Source: Mycobacterium sp. BK086 (GTDB taxonomy: Bacteria; Actinomycetota; Actinomycetes; Mycobacteriales; Mycobacteriaceae). From it: a DNA stretch of 64,000 nucleotides. The first letter of the stretch is position 1; the number at the start of each line of letters is the position of its first letter. Positions 17,449 through 25,756 of the stretch are shown piece after piece. The DNA lies in the NCBI GenBank assembly GCA_004362315.1, contig SNWL01000003.1:62001-126000 (forward strand). Reading direction: 5' to 3'. The notes beneath the pieces are model-generated. The model did no database searches. It was not told the origin of the DNA and saw nothing but the letters and a program-made list of their open reading frames with translations. A program made the position numbers and the translations under genes.

Positions 17449-18644
17449 GTCCCGAACCTGTCTACATCCTCGGTGCGGGCATGCACCCGTGGGGCAAGTG
17501 GGGCCGCGACTTCACCGAGTACGGCGTGGTGGCCGCCCGGGCCGCGCTCGCCGAGGCCGGCCTCGATTGGCGGCAGATCCAGCTCGTCGCCGGTGCCGAC
17601 ACCATCCGCAACGGCTACCCCGGCTTCGTCGCCGGCGCGACGTTCGCGCAGAAGCTCGGCTGGAACGGGATCCCGGTCACCTCGAGCTACGCGGCCTGCG
17701 CCAGCGGCTCACAGGCCCTGCAGAGCGCACGGGCCCAGATCCTCGCCGGGTTCTGTGATGTCGCCCTGGTGATCGGCGCCGACACCACGCCGAAAGGCTT
17801 CTTCGCCCCGGTCGGCGGTGAGCGCCGTGACGATCCCGACTGGCAGCGGTTCCACCTGATCGGTGCCACCAACACGGTGTACTTCGCGCTGTTGGCCCGG
17901 CGCCGGATGGATCTCTACGGGGCGACGCTCGAAGACTTCGCCAACGTGAAGGTCAAGAACGCCCGGCACGGCCTGAACAACCCGAGTGCCCGCTACCGCA
18001 AGGAAGCCAGCGTCGAGGACGTGCTGGCCAGCCCGGTGGTGTCGGATCCGCTTCGGCTGCTTGACATCTGCGCGACGTCCGATGGCGCGGCCGCGGTGAT
18101 CGTGGCCAGCAAGGCGTTCACCGAGAAGCACCTCGGGTCCGTCGAGGGTGTTCCGTCGGTGCGCGCGATCAGCCTGCAGAGCCCGCAGTACCCGCAGCAC
18201 CTCCCCGAATTGCCGGATATCGCAACGGATTCCACCGCGGTGGTGCCCGGACCGGACCGGGTGTTCAAGGACCAGATCCTGGACGCCGCCTACGCCGAGG
18301 CCGGTATCGGGCCCGAGGATCTGTCGCTGGCCGAGGTGTACGACCTGTCCACGGCGCTGGAACTCGACTGGTATGAGCACCTGGGCCTGTGCGCCAAGGG
18401 CGAGGCCGAGCAGCTGCTGCGCAGCGGGGCCACCACGATCGGCGGCCGGATCCCGGTCAACGCCTCCGGTGGACTCGCATCGTTCGGCGAGGCCATCCCC
18501 GCCCAGGCGATCGCCCAGGTCTGCGAATTGAGCTGGCAGCTCAAAGGCCAGGCCACCGGCCGCCAGGTCGAGGGCGCCAAAGTCGGCGTGACCGCCAACC
18601 AGGGCCTGTTCGGCCACGGCTCCTCGGTCGTCGTCGCCCGGTAG
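17445..18644 (+). CDS. Thiolase-fold lipid-transfer/acyl-CoA protein (Rv1627c-like)
   Basis: A 399-residue SCP-x/thiolase superfamily protein. The nucleophile-loop motif YAACASGSQALQSARAQIL places the Cys near residue 88. LLDICATSDGAAAVIVAS and the C-terminal NASGGLASFGEAIPA and TANQGLFGHGSS match the thiolase-like lipid-transfer protein group, in which the usual second catalytic Cys is often replaced. With the DUF35 partner it probably acts on a CoA-linked lipid or steroid-like substrate by aldol or thiolytic cleavage; this is inference from the pair. Confidence 0.88.
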   Translation: MSPEPVYILGAGMHPWGKWGRDFTEYGVVAARAALAEAGLDWRQIQLVAGADTIRNGYPGFVAGATFAQKLGWNGIPVTSSYAACASGSQALQSARAQILAGFCDVALVIGADTTPKGFFAPVGGERRDDPDWQRFHLIGATNTVYFALLARRRMDLYGATLEDFANVKVKNARHGLNNPSARYRKEASVEDVLASPVVSDPLRLLDICATSDGAAAVIVASKAFTEKHLGSVEGVPSVRAISLQSPQYPQHLPELPDIATDSTAVVPGPDRVFKDQILDAAYAEAGIGPEDLSLAEVYDLSTALELDWYEHLGLCAKGEAEQLLRSGATTIGGRIPVNASGGLASFGEAIPAQAIAQVCELSWQLKGQATGRQVEGAKVGVTANQGLFGHGSSVVVAR

Positions 18645-18872
18645 GTGGCCCACACCGTCGTCGTCACCGTCAAACCCGGCAGCCGCAAAGGACCGCTGGT
18701 CGAAACGGCCGGCGACGGCACACTCACCATCTACGTGCGGGAACCCGCGATCGAAGGCAAAGCGACCGAGGCCGCGGCCCGCCTGCTCGCCGGCCATCTG
18801 GGCGTATCCCGCAGTGCTGTGACGCTGGCGTCGGGTGCGACGTCGCGCGTCAAGCGGTTTCGCGTCGAATAG
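18645..18872 (+). CDS. DUF167 (UPF0235/YggU) protein
   Basis: A 75-residue protein starting at GTG 18645 immediately after the thiolase-like stop. Family signature: VVTVKPGSRKGPLVE, then LTIYVREPAIEGKATEAAAR and the final SGATSRVKRFRV. A small alpha/beta protein of unknown biochemical function, frequent in bacteria. Tight spacing suggests it belongs to the same transcript as the thiolase pair and map. Confidence 0.88.
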   Translation: MAHTVVVTVKPGSRKGPLVETAGDGTLTIYVREPAIEGKATEAAARLLAGHLGVSRSAVTLASGATSRVKRFRVE

Positions 18873-18883
18873 GCTGGCTGTCG

Positions 18884-19654
18884 ATGATCGAACTCAAGAC
18901 CGCCACCGAAATCGACAAGATGGCCGTCACGGGCCAATTCGTGGCGCACGTGCTCGCCACGCTGGCCGGCAGCGCCGAGCCGGGCGTGAACCTCATGCAG
19001 CTCGAGCACCAGGCCCGGGCGCTGGTCGCCGACCGCGGCGCGGTCTCGTGCTATTGGGACTACGCGCCGTCATTCGGCCGCGGCCCCTTCCGCAATGTGA
19101 TCTGCCTCTCGGTCAACGATGCTGTGCTGCATGGCCTTCCGTGGGATTACGTGCTGCGCGACGGCGACGTGCTGAAGATGGATTTCGCCGTCTCGATCGA
19201 CGGCTGGGTCGCCGACTCCGCGCGGACGGTCGTCGTCGGCGAAAGCGCCGACCCCGCGGACACCGCACTGATCGAGTCGACCCGGCGGGCGCTGCAGGCC
19301 GGTATCGCGGCCGCGGTGCCCGGCGCTCATCTCGGTGACATCTCCGCGGCCATCGGCGAGGTCGCTGCCGCGGCGGGATACGCCGTGAACACCGATTTCG
19401 GCGGCCATGGCCTGGGTCGCACGATGCACGAGGACCCGCACGTGCCCAATCGCGGCAAGAAGGGGCGCGGCCTGGTGCTGCGGCCGGGCCTGACGCTGGC
19501 GCTGGAACCGTGGTGGGGACGCGGCACCGACCGGTTGACGGTGGACCCCGACGGCTGGACGCTGCGCTCGGCCGACGGCTCGAACACCGCGCACTCCGAG
19601 CACACCATCGCGATCACCGAGCACGGCCCGCGCGTGCTCACCGTGACGGGCTAG
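18884..19654 (+). CDS. map: Methionine aminopeptidase, type I
   Basis: A 256-residue enzyme removing N-terminal Met from nascent proteins. Pita-bread fold ligands are visible: Asp pair in LKMDFAVSIDGWVADSART, His in GGHGLGRTMHEDPHVPN, Glu in LALEPWWG and Glu in AHSEHTIAI. It lacks the N-terminal SH3-binding extension found in some mycobacterial paralogues. ATG 18884 was chosen because the long upstream open frame overlaps the thiolase gene. Mycobacteria usually carry another map copy elsewhere, so this may be a secondary paralogue. It overlaps the convergent livF by 4 bp. Confidence 0.9.
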   Translation: MIELKTATEIDKMAVTGQFVAHVLATLAGSAEPGVNLMQLEHQARALVADRGAVSCYWDYAPSFGRGPFRNVICLSVNDAVLHGLPWDYVLRDGDVLKMDFAVSIDGWVADSARTVVVGESADPADTALIESTRRALQAGIAAAVPGAHLGDISAAIGEVAAAAGYAVNTDFGGHGLGRTMHEDPHVPNRGKKGRGLVLRPGLTLALEPWWGRGTDRLTVDPDGWTLRSADGSNTAHSEHTIAITEHGPRVLTVTG

Positions 19655-20388
19655 GCCACCCCGAGGTAGGCCGCGCGAATACTGTCGTCGGCCAACAACT
19701 CTCGAGCCGGTCCGCTGCGGGTCACCGATCCGGTCTCCAGGATGTAGGCGCGGTCGGATCGGCTCAGCGCCTGCTGAGCGTTCTGTTCCACCAGCAGCAC
19801 GGTGGTGCCTTGGGCGTTGATCTCGGAGATGATCTTGAAGATCTGCGAGATGATCATCGGCGCCAGCCCCATCGACGGCTCGTCGAGCAGCAGCACCCGC
19901 GGGCGCGCCATCAGCGCTCGCCCGATGGCCAGCATCTGCTGTTCGCCGCCGGACAGCGTGCCGCCGACCTGGGTCCGGCGTTCGGCCAGCCGCGGGAAGG
20001 TCTCGAACACCCAGTCCAGCCGCTCACGGTGAGCAGCCTTGGAATCGAATTTCCGCCCGTAACAACCCATTTCAAGGTTCTCCGTGACGGTCATGCCGGG
20101 GAAGACACCCCGCCCCTCCGGCGCCTGGATCAGCCCGTCGATGGCCCGCTGGTGGGCCTTGACCCGACTGATGTCGCGGCCTTCGAACCACACCGAACCC
20201 GACGTCAGTGGTCGCAGACCGGAGATCGCACGCATCATCGTGGTCTTGCCGGCGCCATTGGATCCGAGCAGCGTCACCAGCTCACCCTGGCGCACCTGGA
20301 GCGAAACCCCGTGCAGCGCTTCGATCCTGCCGTAGTGCACGACGACGTCGCGGATCTCGAGCAGCACGTCGGCCTCAGAGCTGGTCAT
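19651..20388 (-). CDS. livF: Branched-chain amino-acid ABC transporter ATPase LivF
   Basis: A 245-residue ATPase of the HAAT family. Walker A GSNGAGKTT near residue 38, signature LSGGEQQMLAIGRALM, Walker B VLLLDEPSMGL, and the LivF-typical SRSDRAYILETG end. It powers uptake together with LivG, LivM and LivH. Start ATG 20388 overlaps the end of livG by 14 bp. It is the last gene of the reverse-strand operon. Confidence 0.94.
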   Translation of the reverse strand: MTSSEADVLLEIRDVVVHYGRIEALHGVSLQVRQGELVTLLGSNGAGKTTMMRAISGLRPLTSGSVWFEGRDISRVKAHQRAIDGLIQAPEGRGVFPGMTVTENLEMGCYGRKFDSKAAHRERLDWVFETFPRLAERRTQVGGTLSGGEQQMLAIGRALMARPRVLLLDEPSMGLAPMIISQIFKIISEINAQGTTVLLVEQNAQQALSRSDRAYILETGSVTRSGPARELLADDSIRAAYLGVA

Positions 20389-21241
20389 CGGGCACCCCCA
20401 GGTAGGCCGCGATCACGGCCGGGTCTTCGCGGATCTCGGCGGGTAGACCGTCGGCGATCTTGCGGCCGAACTCCAGCACCACGATCCGGTCGGTGACACC
20501 CATGACCAGCCGCATGTCGTGCTCGATCAGCAAAACGGTGTAGCCGTCGTCGCGGATGGCGCGGATCAGGTCGATCAGTGCGGCCTTCTCGCTGGGATTG
20601 AACCCCGCCGCCGGCTCGTCCAGGCACAGCAGCTTCGGCTCGGTGGCCAGCGCGCGGGCGATCTCCAGCCGGCGCTGATCCCCGTAAGGCAGGTTCTTGG
20701 CCTTCTCGTCGCCGCGCTCGGCGATGCCGACGAATTGTAAGAGGGCAGCGGCCTTTTCGATCGCCGAGCGCTCTTCGCGCCGGTGCCTCGGCGTGCGGAG
20801 CAATGCACCCGGTACCGACGTCTTGTGCCGGGCATCGGTGCCGACGACGACGTTCTCCAGCGCGGTCATCTCGCCCCACAGCCGGATGTTCTGGAACGTC
20901 CTGGCGATCCCGCGCCGGGTGATCTGATGGCGTTTGATCCGCCCCAGCGGCGCCCCGTCGAACGTCACCGACCCCGAACTGGGCCGGTACACGCCGGTGA
21001 TCGCGTTGAAGCAGGTGGTCTTGCCCGCACCGTTGGGCCCGATCAGGCCGAGGATCTCGCCGCGCTTGATGTCGAAGCTCACCGAGTCCAGCGCGGTCAG
21101 ACCACCGAACTTCACGGTCAGATCCTTGGTCGCCAAGAGGGTTTCACCCTCGGCCACCTCGACGTCGCGGTCGAAGACGGCCAGGCTCTCGTCGATCGGG
21201 GTATCCGGGTCGTCCTGGGTGCGGCCGGCGGGCTGAGTCAT
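20375..21241 (-). CDS. livG: Branched-chain amino-acid ABC transporter ATPase LivG
   Basis: A 288-residue ATPase. Start ATG 21241 (MTQPAGRTQDDPDTPIDESL) overlaps the livM stop in ATGA; the longer open frame upstream is only livM read out of frame. Walker A GPNGAGKTT, signature LPYGDQRRLEIARAL, Walker B LLCLDEPAAGFNPSE, and the LivG-type IEHDMRLVMGVTDRI. An N-terminal acidic extension of about 35 residues precedes the nucleotide-binding domain. Confidence 0.94.
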   Translation of the reverse strand: MTQPAGRTQDDPDTPIDESLAVFDRDVEVAEGETLLATKDLTVKFGGLTALDSVSFDIKRGEILGLIGPNGAGKTTCFNAITGVYRPSSGSVTFDGAPLGRIKRHQITRRGIARTFQNIRLWGEMTALENVVVGTDARHKTSVPGALLRTPRHRREERSAIEKAAALLQFVGIAERGDEKAKNLPYGDQRRLEIARALATEPKLLCLDEPAAGFNPSEKAALIDLIRAIRDDGYTVLLIEHDMRLVMGVTDRIVVLEFGRKIADGLPAEIREDPAVIAAYLGVPDDQL

Positions 21242-22404
21242 GCGGCCGCCTTGGAGTCGTCGGCATTGCGCAACAGGTAGCGGGCGCGCTTGCCGTAGGT
21301 CAGCAACTGCTGACGCACCGGGAACAGGCCCTGCGGGCGGAAGATCATCAACACCACCAGCGCCAGACCGAAGAACAGGTACTTGAGGTCGCCGAGGTTG
21401 ATACCCAGGACATGCACACCGAGCAGCCGGTTCGGCAGGTAGACGATCACGAACGCACCGAAGATGACACCGAGCTTGTTGCCCTGCCCGCCCAGCACCA
21501 CCGCGCACAGGAACAACATCGAGTTGATGATGTTGAACGTCGGCGGCGCGACGTACTGCACCTGGCCCGCGTACAGCGCCCCAGACAGCCCGCCGATGGC
21601 GGCGCCGATGACGAACGCCCACAGCTTGAACCGGAACGTGTTGACGCCCATGACTTCCGCGGCGTCCTCGTCCTCGCGGATGGCCACCCAGGCCCGGCCT
21701 GCGCGACTGCGCTCGAGGTTGCCGACCAGCAGGAGGATGCCGATCATGAGGATCAAACCCAGCCAGAACCACCAGGTTCCGTAGTTCGCGTGGCCCGACG
21801 AGTTGCCGCTCGAGAACACGCCGTTGGGCAGGGCGGCGCTCTCCCCCAACCTCGGGTAGGCGACCTTATTCAGCCCGCGCGAGCCGTTGGTGATGTCGGA
21901 CAGGTTGTCGGCGAGCAACCGGATGATCTCGCCGAAGCCCAGCGTGACGATGGCGAGGTAGTCACCACGCAACCGCAGGGTCGGGATGCCCAGGATCAGA
22001 CCGGCAACCGCGGTGGCGGCCATGGCGAGCGGCACGCACGCCAGCCACGCCCACTTCTCGCTGAAGAAGCCGCTGGCGCTCAGCTTGTTCCACGGACTGT
22101 CCGGGCTGGTGAGCAGGGCGACGGTGTAGGCGCCGACAGCGTAGAAGCCGACGTAGCCGAGGTCGAGCAGGCCGGCCTGACCCACCACGACGTTGAGGCC
22201 GATCGCGATGATCGCGACCATGGCGAACTGAGCCATGGTGCCGCCGAAGCTGATTCCGGGTGTGTCGAAGAACGGTGGCGGGAACAGCGGTGACAGGGCC
22301 AGCAGCCCGAAGCCGATCACCCCGATGCCCCACTTCTGCACCCGACTCAGGCCCGACCACCACTCCCGCAGCCGGTCCCCGGGGGCCAGAAGTGTGCTGG
22401 TCAT
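21238..22404 (-). CDS. livM: Branched-chain amino-acid ABC permease LivM
   Basis: A 388-residue permease with about nine to ten transmembrane segments. LivM hallmarks are GLNVVVGQAGLLDLGYVGFYAVGAY, LRGDYLAIVTLGFGEIIRLL, and VAIREDEDAAEVMGVNTFRF, the last being the loop that contacts the ATPase. It partners LivH in the membrane pore. Start ATG 22404 overlaps the livH stop by 4 bp, indicating coupled translation. Confidence 0.94.
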   Translation of the reverse strand: MTSTLLAPGDRLREWWSGLSRVQKWGIGVIGFGLLALSPLFPPPFFDTPGISFGGTMAQFAMVAIIAIGLNVVVGQAGLLDLGYVGFYAVGAYTVALLTSPDSPWNKLSASGFFSEKWAWLACVPLAMAATAVAGLILGIPTLRLRGDYLAIVTLGFGEIIRLLADNLSDITNGSRGLNKVAYPRLGESAALPNGVFSSGNSSGHANYGTWWFWLGLILMIGILLLVGNLERSRAGRAWVAIREDEDAAEVMGVNTFRFKLWAFVIGAAIGGLSGALYAGQVQYVAPPTFNIINSMLFLCAVVLGGQGNKLGVIFGAFVIVYLPNRLLGVHVLGINLGDLKYLFFGLALVVLMIFRPQGLFPVRQQLLTYGKRARYLLRNADDSKAAA

Positions 22405-23438
22405 GCGCGCGCCTTTCCGAGGCTTTCCCCGAGTATTCCGGTGGGCCTGATCAGCAGCACGAGAACCAACAACACGAATGCGACGACGTCACGCCACTGG
22501 GTACCGAAGACCGCTTGGCCGTAGTTCTCCATGATGCCCAGGATCAGCCCGCCGAGCAGCGCTCCGCGCAGGTTCCCGATACCGCCGAGCACGGCCGCCG
22601 AGAACGCCTTGATGCCCAGCAGGAATCCGCCGGAGTAGATGATGCCCTGAGGCACCTTCAGGGTGTAGAGCAGCGCCGCCGCACCGGCCAGCAGGCCACC
22701 GATCAGGAACGTGGTCATGATGATTCGTTCCCGGGATACCCCCATCAGCGTGGCGGTAGTCGGGTCCTGGGCCACCGCGCGGATTCCGCGGCCGAATTTC
22801 GTCCGATTGATCGCGATATCGGTCAGCACCGCCAACAACAGTGCCGCCGCCACGATCACGATCGTCACGTTGGAGACCGTCGCGCTGAAGATATGGAACT
22901 GAACCTTGGGCTGCACCAGGGTGATCGGCTGCTGGGCGTTACTTCCGCCGTAACCCTTGATGATCTTGGGCAGCACGAAATGCACGAACTCCTGCAGCAC
23001 GAACGACATGCCGATCGCGGTGATCAGGAACGTCAGCGGTCGCGCGTTGCGCCGCCGCAGGGGTCGGTAGGCGACCGCCTCCAAACCCATTGCGGCCGTG
23101 CCGGATACCAACATCGCGAACAACATGGCGATGGCGAGGTACAGCACCGTCAGCAGCACGCCCTTGTTGTAGGCGTTGCCGCTCGGCGTGAACCCCAGGA
23201 TGATGTCCAGGCAGAAATAGGCGCCGAACATGCCGAGCATGAAGATCTCGGAATGCGCGAAGTTGATCAGGCGCAACACCCCGAACACCAGGGTGTAGCC
23301 GACAGCCACCAGCGCGTAGATCGCCCCCCAGGACAACCCATCGATGGTCAACTGCCAGAAGCCATTTCGCAGGTTATCGATATTGAAACCGATATCGCTG
23401 GCGAGGCAGGCGTACTGGCCGAGGCACTCGTGGATCAT
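22401..23438 (-). CDS. livH: Branched-chain amino-acid ABC permease LivH
   Basis: A 345-residue permease. The LivH pattern is GLSWGAIYALVAVGYTLVFG, LINFAHSEIFMLGMFGAY, and RAVAQDPTTATLMGVSRERI (EAA-like cytoplasmic loop). About eight transmembrane helices. Start ATG 23438 is preceded by AAGGAG at good spacing. It begins downstream of a hairpin that separates it from the binding-protein gene. Confidence 0.94.
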   Translation of the reverse strand: MIHECLGQYACLASDIGFNIDNLRNGFWQLTIDGLSWGAIYALVAVGYTLVFGVLRLINFAHSEIFMLGMFGAYFCLDIILGFTPSGNAYNKGVLLTVLYLAIAMLFAMLVSGTAAMGLEAVAYRPLRRRNARPLTFLITAIGMSFVLQEFVHFVLPKIIKGYGGSNAQQPITLVQPKVQFHIFSATVSNVTIVIVAAALLLAVLTDIAINRTKFGRGIRAVAQDPTTATLMGVSRERIIMTTFLIGGLLAGAAALLYTLKVPQGIIYSGGFLLGIKAFSAAVLGGIGNLRGALLGGLILGIMENYGQAVFGTQWRDVVAFVLLVLVLLIRPTGILGESLGKARA

Positions 23439-23469
23439 CCCGGGGCGACTCCTTACAGTCCGTCTTAAA

Positions 23470-23508
23470 CGAAACGCGTCCGAGCCTTGCGGTCCCGGAC
23501 GCGTTTCG
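23470..23508 (-). terminator. Hairpin between binding-protein gene and livHMGF
   Basis: A perfect 13-bp stem (CGAAACGCGTCCG and its complement) with a 13-nt loop begins 8 bp after the binding-protein stop; TTTAAG follows on the transcribed strand. In ABC operons such a partial terminator commonly gives more binding protein than permease; that role is inferred. Confidence 0.8.
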
Positions 23509-23516
23509 CGAATCTG

Positions 23517-24734
23517 CTACTGAACCTTGTAGATCCAGATCAGGGTGGTGGTGAGCTCACCCTTATCGGTCCACTGGTACTTACGGGCGACGCCCTGTCC
23601 GTTGTAGTTCTTGACCCAGTCGAGCAGGTCCGGACGGGTGATCTTGCCCGCGTCGATGCCCTTCAGCAGCACAGTGCCGAGGTCGTAGCCCTCGGTGCTG
23701 TACGTGCCGGGAGCCTGACCGAACTTCTTGGTGTACTCGTCGGCGAAGCTGCCGGTGGCCGGGCCGCACGGGCAGGACAGGATGGCGTCCTTGGACGACT
23801 GGCCGGCCTGCTTGACGAACTCCGGATCCTTCGTGCCGTCGGCGCTGACGAACTTGCCGGTGTAGCCGCCGTCGCGCAGCTGCTGCACGAACGGTGCGGC
23901 TTCGGCGTAGTAGCCGCTGTAGAACACCGAGTCCGGCGACTGGCCCTTGACCTGGGTCACGGCGGCCGAGAAGTCCTTGTCGCCCTTCTTGACCGAGATG
24001 TTGCAGGCCGAAACCGCCACCGGGCCGAGGGTCTCGCGGACCGCCTGCGCCAGGCCGGTGCCGTAGTCGGTGCTGTCGTCGACGACGCAGACCTTCTTCT
24101 GCTGCAGCGTGTTCTTCAGGTAGTTGGCGACCGAGGGGCCCTGCACGCCGTCGTTGGCCAGGCCGCGGAAGAAGGTCTTCCAGCCCTGCTCGGACAGCGT
24201 GACGTTGGTGGCCGACGCCGTGGCCGCGACCAGACCTGCCTGGTCGAAGACGGCGCCGGTGGCCTTGGTCTCGCCGGAGAACGCGGGACCGACCAGGCCG
24301 ATGGTGAAGGCGTCGTCGACGATCTGCGGAGCGATCGCGGTGGCCTTCTGCGGGTCGCCCTCGGTGTCGAAGGGCTTCAGCTGCACCTGGCAGCCGGGGT
24401 TGGCCGCGTTGTGCTTGTCGATGGCCAGTTGCACGCCGTATTTGATGTTGATGCCCAGCGCGGCGTCCGGCCCGTTGAGGGCCCCGGCCATCGCGATCGA
24501 CACCGGCGGGCAGCTGGCCTTGCCGTCACCTGCCGGGTCGGCCGGGGTGGCGCCCGCATCGGGCTTGACCTCGGCACCGTTCTGGTCGATCTGCACCTGC
24601 TCGACGATCTTCAGATCGCCCTGCGACGAGTTTCCGCCAGTCGACGGGGACTGCTGGTTGCAGCCGGCGATTCCGAACACCGCCAGCAGAGCCGAACTAG
24701 CGGCGATTGCACTGCGTGTCGCGCGTCCGCGCAC
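23517..24734 (-). CDS. livK: Branched-chain amino-acid ABC substrate-binding lipoprotein
   Basis: A 405-residue periplasmic-binding lipoprotein. The signal peptide ends FGIAGCNQQSP, with Cys24 as the lipid anchor. The type I ligand-binding fold (two lobes) is recognisable from VSIAMAGALNGPDAALGINI and VVDDSTDYGTGLAQAVRE. Four or more further Cys (CPP, CQV, CVVD, CNIS, CPCGP) suggest disulfides. GTG 24734 has a strong GGAGGTGAAAC ribosome site. Substrate specificity within the branched-chain/amide group is inferred from the operon. Confidence 0.92.
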   Translation of the reverse strand: MRGRATRSAIAASSALLAVFGIAGCNQQSPSTGGNSSQGDLKIVEQVQIDQNGAEVKPDAGATPADPAGDGKASCPPVSIAMAGALNGPDAALGINIKYGVQLAIDKHNAANPGCQVQLKPFDTEGDPQKATAIAPQIVDDAFTIGLVGPAFSGETKATGAVFDQAGLVAATASATNVTLSEQGWKTFFRGLANDGVQGPSVANYLKNTLQQKKVCVVDDSTDYGTGLAQAVRETLGPVAVSACNISVKKGDKDFSAAVTQVKGQSPDSVFYSGYYAEAAPFVQQLRDGGYTGKFVSADGTKDPEFVKQAGQSSKDAILSCPCGPATGSFADEYTKKFGQAPGTYSTEGYDLGTVLLKGIDAGKITRPDLLDWVKNYNGQGVARKYQWTDKGELTTTLIWIYKVQ

Positions 24735-24922
24735 GTTTCACCTCCGGGTCAGTAGTTTCACGGCGCCGACATCGCAAGCCACGGTCCGGGCCCGCCCCTC
24801 GACACTGCGGTTGAACATAGTCAACCCGTGGCCGCAGCGCGTGATCTTGGCCAACGCCTGGCCGTGAGCATATTCCGTATCGCGACAAACGGCGCGGTCA
24901 GAGGAAACGCGAAGTTAACGGA

Positions 24923-25540
24923 TCAATTCGACGGCGACGCGTCCTTGGGCGTGTCGAGCGTCTCCAGGACCACCTCGGCGACCCGCTTCATCGTCGTGCG
25001 CCGGTCCATCGCGGCGCGCTGGATCCACTTGAACGCCTCGGGCTCGGACATGCCCTGGTTGGTCTGCAGCAGACCTTTGGCCCGCTCGACCAGCTTGCGG
25101 GTTTCCAACCGGTCCGAGAGGTTGGCGACCTCACGTTCGAGTTCGGTGATCTCGCTGAACCGGCTCACCGCGACTTCGATGGCCGGGATCAGATCGGTGA
25201 TCGAGAACGGCTTGACGAGGTAGGCCATCGCGCCGGCGTCGCGGGCCTTCTCCACCAGGTCGCGCTGGCTGAACGCGGTCAGGACCACGATCGGCGCGAT
25301 GCGCTTGGTGGCGATCTCGGCGGCGGCGTCGATGCCGTCGCGGCGCGGCATCTTGACGTCCATGATCACCAGATCGGGGCGGAGTTGCTCGGCCAGCTCG
25401 ACGGCTTCTTGGCCATCGCCGGCCTCGCCGACCACGTCATAGCCTTCTTCGCGCAGCATTTCGGCCAGGTCCAGCCGGATCAGCGCCTCGTCCTCGGCGA
25501 TCAGCACCCGGCGGGATGAACGGTCAGGGGCGTCGGTCAT
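24923..25540 (-). CDS. pdtaR: ANTAR-domain response regulator PdtaR
   Basis: A 204-residue regulator. The receiver domain (residues ~10-125) has phosphoacceptor Asp in LVIMDVKMPRRDG, plus conserved acidic DED and Lys in VKPF. A C-terminal ANTAR RNA-binding domain follows (LETRKLVERAKGLLQTNQGMSEPEAFKWIQRAAMDRR). PdtaR acts as an antiterminator on stem-loop RNAs and is phosphorylated by PdtaS encoded elsewhere. The start is set at ATG 25540 (MTDAPDRSSRRVLIAEDEAL), matching the 205-aa M. tuberculosis Rv1626, not the ATG 36 bp upstream. Confidence 0.95.
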   Translation of the reverse strand: MTDAPDRSSRRVLIAEDEALIRLDLAEMLREEGYDVVGEAGDGQEAVELAEQLRPDLVIMDVKMPRRDGIDAAAEIATKRIAPIVVLTAFSQRDLVEKARDAGAMAYLVKPFSITDLIPAIEVAVSRFSEITELEREVANLSDRLETRKLVERAKGLLQTNQGMSEPEAFKWIQRAAMDRRTTMKRVAEVVLETLDTPKDASPSN

Positions 25541-25654
25541 GCGGACATTGTTGCCTGGACGGCGGCAAACAGCCACCTCGATCCGTCACCACCCACCGGT
25601 TTACGGCCCCGCCCCAGCAATCAACTATGGTGGAACACCGCCGCAGCGCGGCTC

Positions 25655-25728
25655 GCCCTCGTATCCCAACTGGCAGAGGAAACGGATTCAAAACCCGTGC
25701 AGTGTGAGTTCGAATCTCACCGAGGGCA
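25655..25728 (+). tRNA. tRNA with CAA anticodon (tRNA-Leu by codon), class I shape
   Basis: The acceptor GCCCTCG/CGAGGGC pairs perfectly, and the T arm is GTGAG-TTCGAAT-CTCAC. The anticodon stem has four pairs plus an A-C mismatch, and loop TTCAAAA gives anticodon CAA. The variable loop is only 5 nt (GCAGT), whereas bacterial tRNA-Leu normally has a long variable arm. The D arm pairs only partly. Discriminator A; CC follows, but the next base is G, so CCA is not fully encoded. Its 3' end is the integration site of the island. Confidence 0.8.
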
Positions 25729-25730
25729 CC
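25705..25730. repeat. attL core, 26 bp
   Basis: The last 24 bases of the tRNA plus CC are repeated exactly at 41724-41749. The copy covers the T arm, 3' acceptor strand and ACC end. The integrase gene begins only 26 bp further right, the usual arrangement for tRNA-integrating tyrosine recombinases. Confidence 0.92.
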
Positions 25731-25756
25731 GGATACTTGACATCGTACGACGCAGG

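Noticed and set aside
22260..23468. Long forward ORF opposite livM/livH
   Set aside because: His/Gln/Arg-rich antisense composition with no family features; the liv genes explain the region.
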